Part shown: piece by piece, positions 23,739 through 23,757 of the stretch | Layout of the letters: every line of letters begins with the position of its first letter | How positions within the stretch are numbered: position 1 is the stretch's first letter | Origin: an uncultured Collinsella sp. | Lineage (GTDB): Bacteria > Actinomycetota > Coriobacteriia > Coriobacteriales > Coriobacteriaceae | Direction of reading: 5' to 3' | Length of the DNA stretch: 23,757 nt | Assembly (NCBI GenBank): GCA_900542825.1 | Contig: UQOY01000019.1 | Location: 1-23,757, forward strand | Program-made: the position numbers and the translations under genes | Notes under the pieces: model-generated | Told to the model about the DNA's origin: nothing | The model's database searches: none | The model's input: the letters and a program-made list of their open reading frames with translations, nothing else

Positions 23739-23757
23739 AGGGTATAACCCACGGGCC

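Overview
The window is a dense, mostly housekeeping stretch of a GC-rich actinobacterial chromosome. The gene repertoire suggests a gut Coriobacteriia, most likely Collinsella or a close relative. Supporting signs are Tat-type lipoprotein binding proteins, a divergent EF-G2-type elongation-factor paralogue, a tilS-hpt-ftsH cluster, and intergenic palindromes built around a GGGGACAG core. The genus is an inference from recall; no database was searched. No phage, plasmid, transposase, CRISPR, rRNA or tRNA gene was seen.

Layout. Positions 1-9 hold the first codons of a leftward gene that runs off the edge. glmS (150-1997, -) makes glucosamine-6-phosphate and has a candidate operator-promoter region upstream. 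An amino-acid-type ABC binding protein and permease (2196-3758, -) follow with no ATPase beside them. They face a LacI-family regulator (4003-5115, +) across a gap holding two REP-like palindromes. A HAD phosphatase (5229-5879, -) and larE (6047-6925, +) diverge from an AT-rich promoter region. A secreted DNA/RNA non-specific nuclease (7143-8126, +) converges on a long EF-G paralogue with degraded GTPase motifs (8257-10332, -).

A complete amino-acid ABC uptake operon, ordered binding protein, permease, ATPase (10631-12901, -), is tightly coupled by overlapping start and stop codons. Upstream of it is a 139-bp element with perfect 35-bp terminal inverted repeats, then an RlmD-type RNA methyltransferase (13240-14688, +). 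Next come a YcdX-like PHP phosphoesterase (14767-15588, -), a class I/II aminotransferase (15748-16938, -), a 25-bp-arm palindrome and the ftsH-hpt-tilS cluster (17155-21536, -). A WalJ/YycJ-type metallo-hydrolase diverges from tilS. The window ends with an Hsp20 small heat-shock protein (22474-22905, -) and an unrecognised protein with a C-terminal membrane anchor (23184-23654, +).

Functional links visible here are amino-acid import (two systems, possibly sharing one ATPase), translation and RNA modification (TilS, RlmD-like, EF-G-like), and protein quality control (FtsH, Hsp20). Eight transcription units have the same candidate -10 hexamer, TACAAT. The most unusual items are the GTPase-degenerate EF-G paralogue, the family of intergenic palindromes, the 35-bp inverted-repeat element and the ATPase-less ABC pair.
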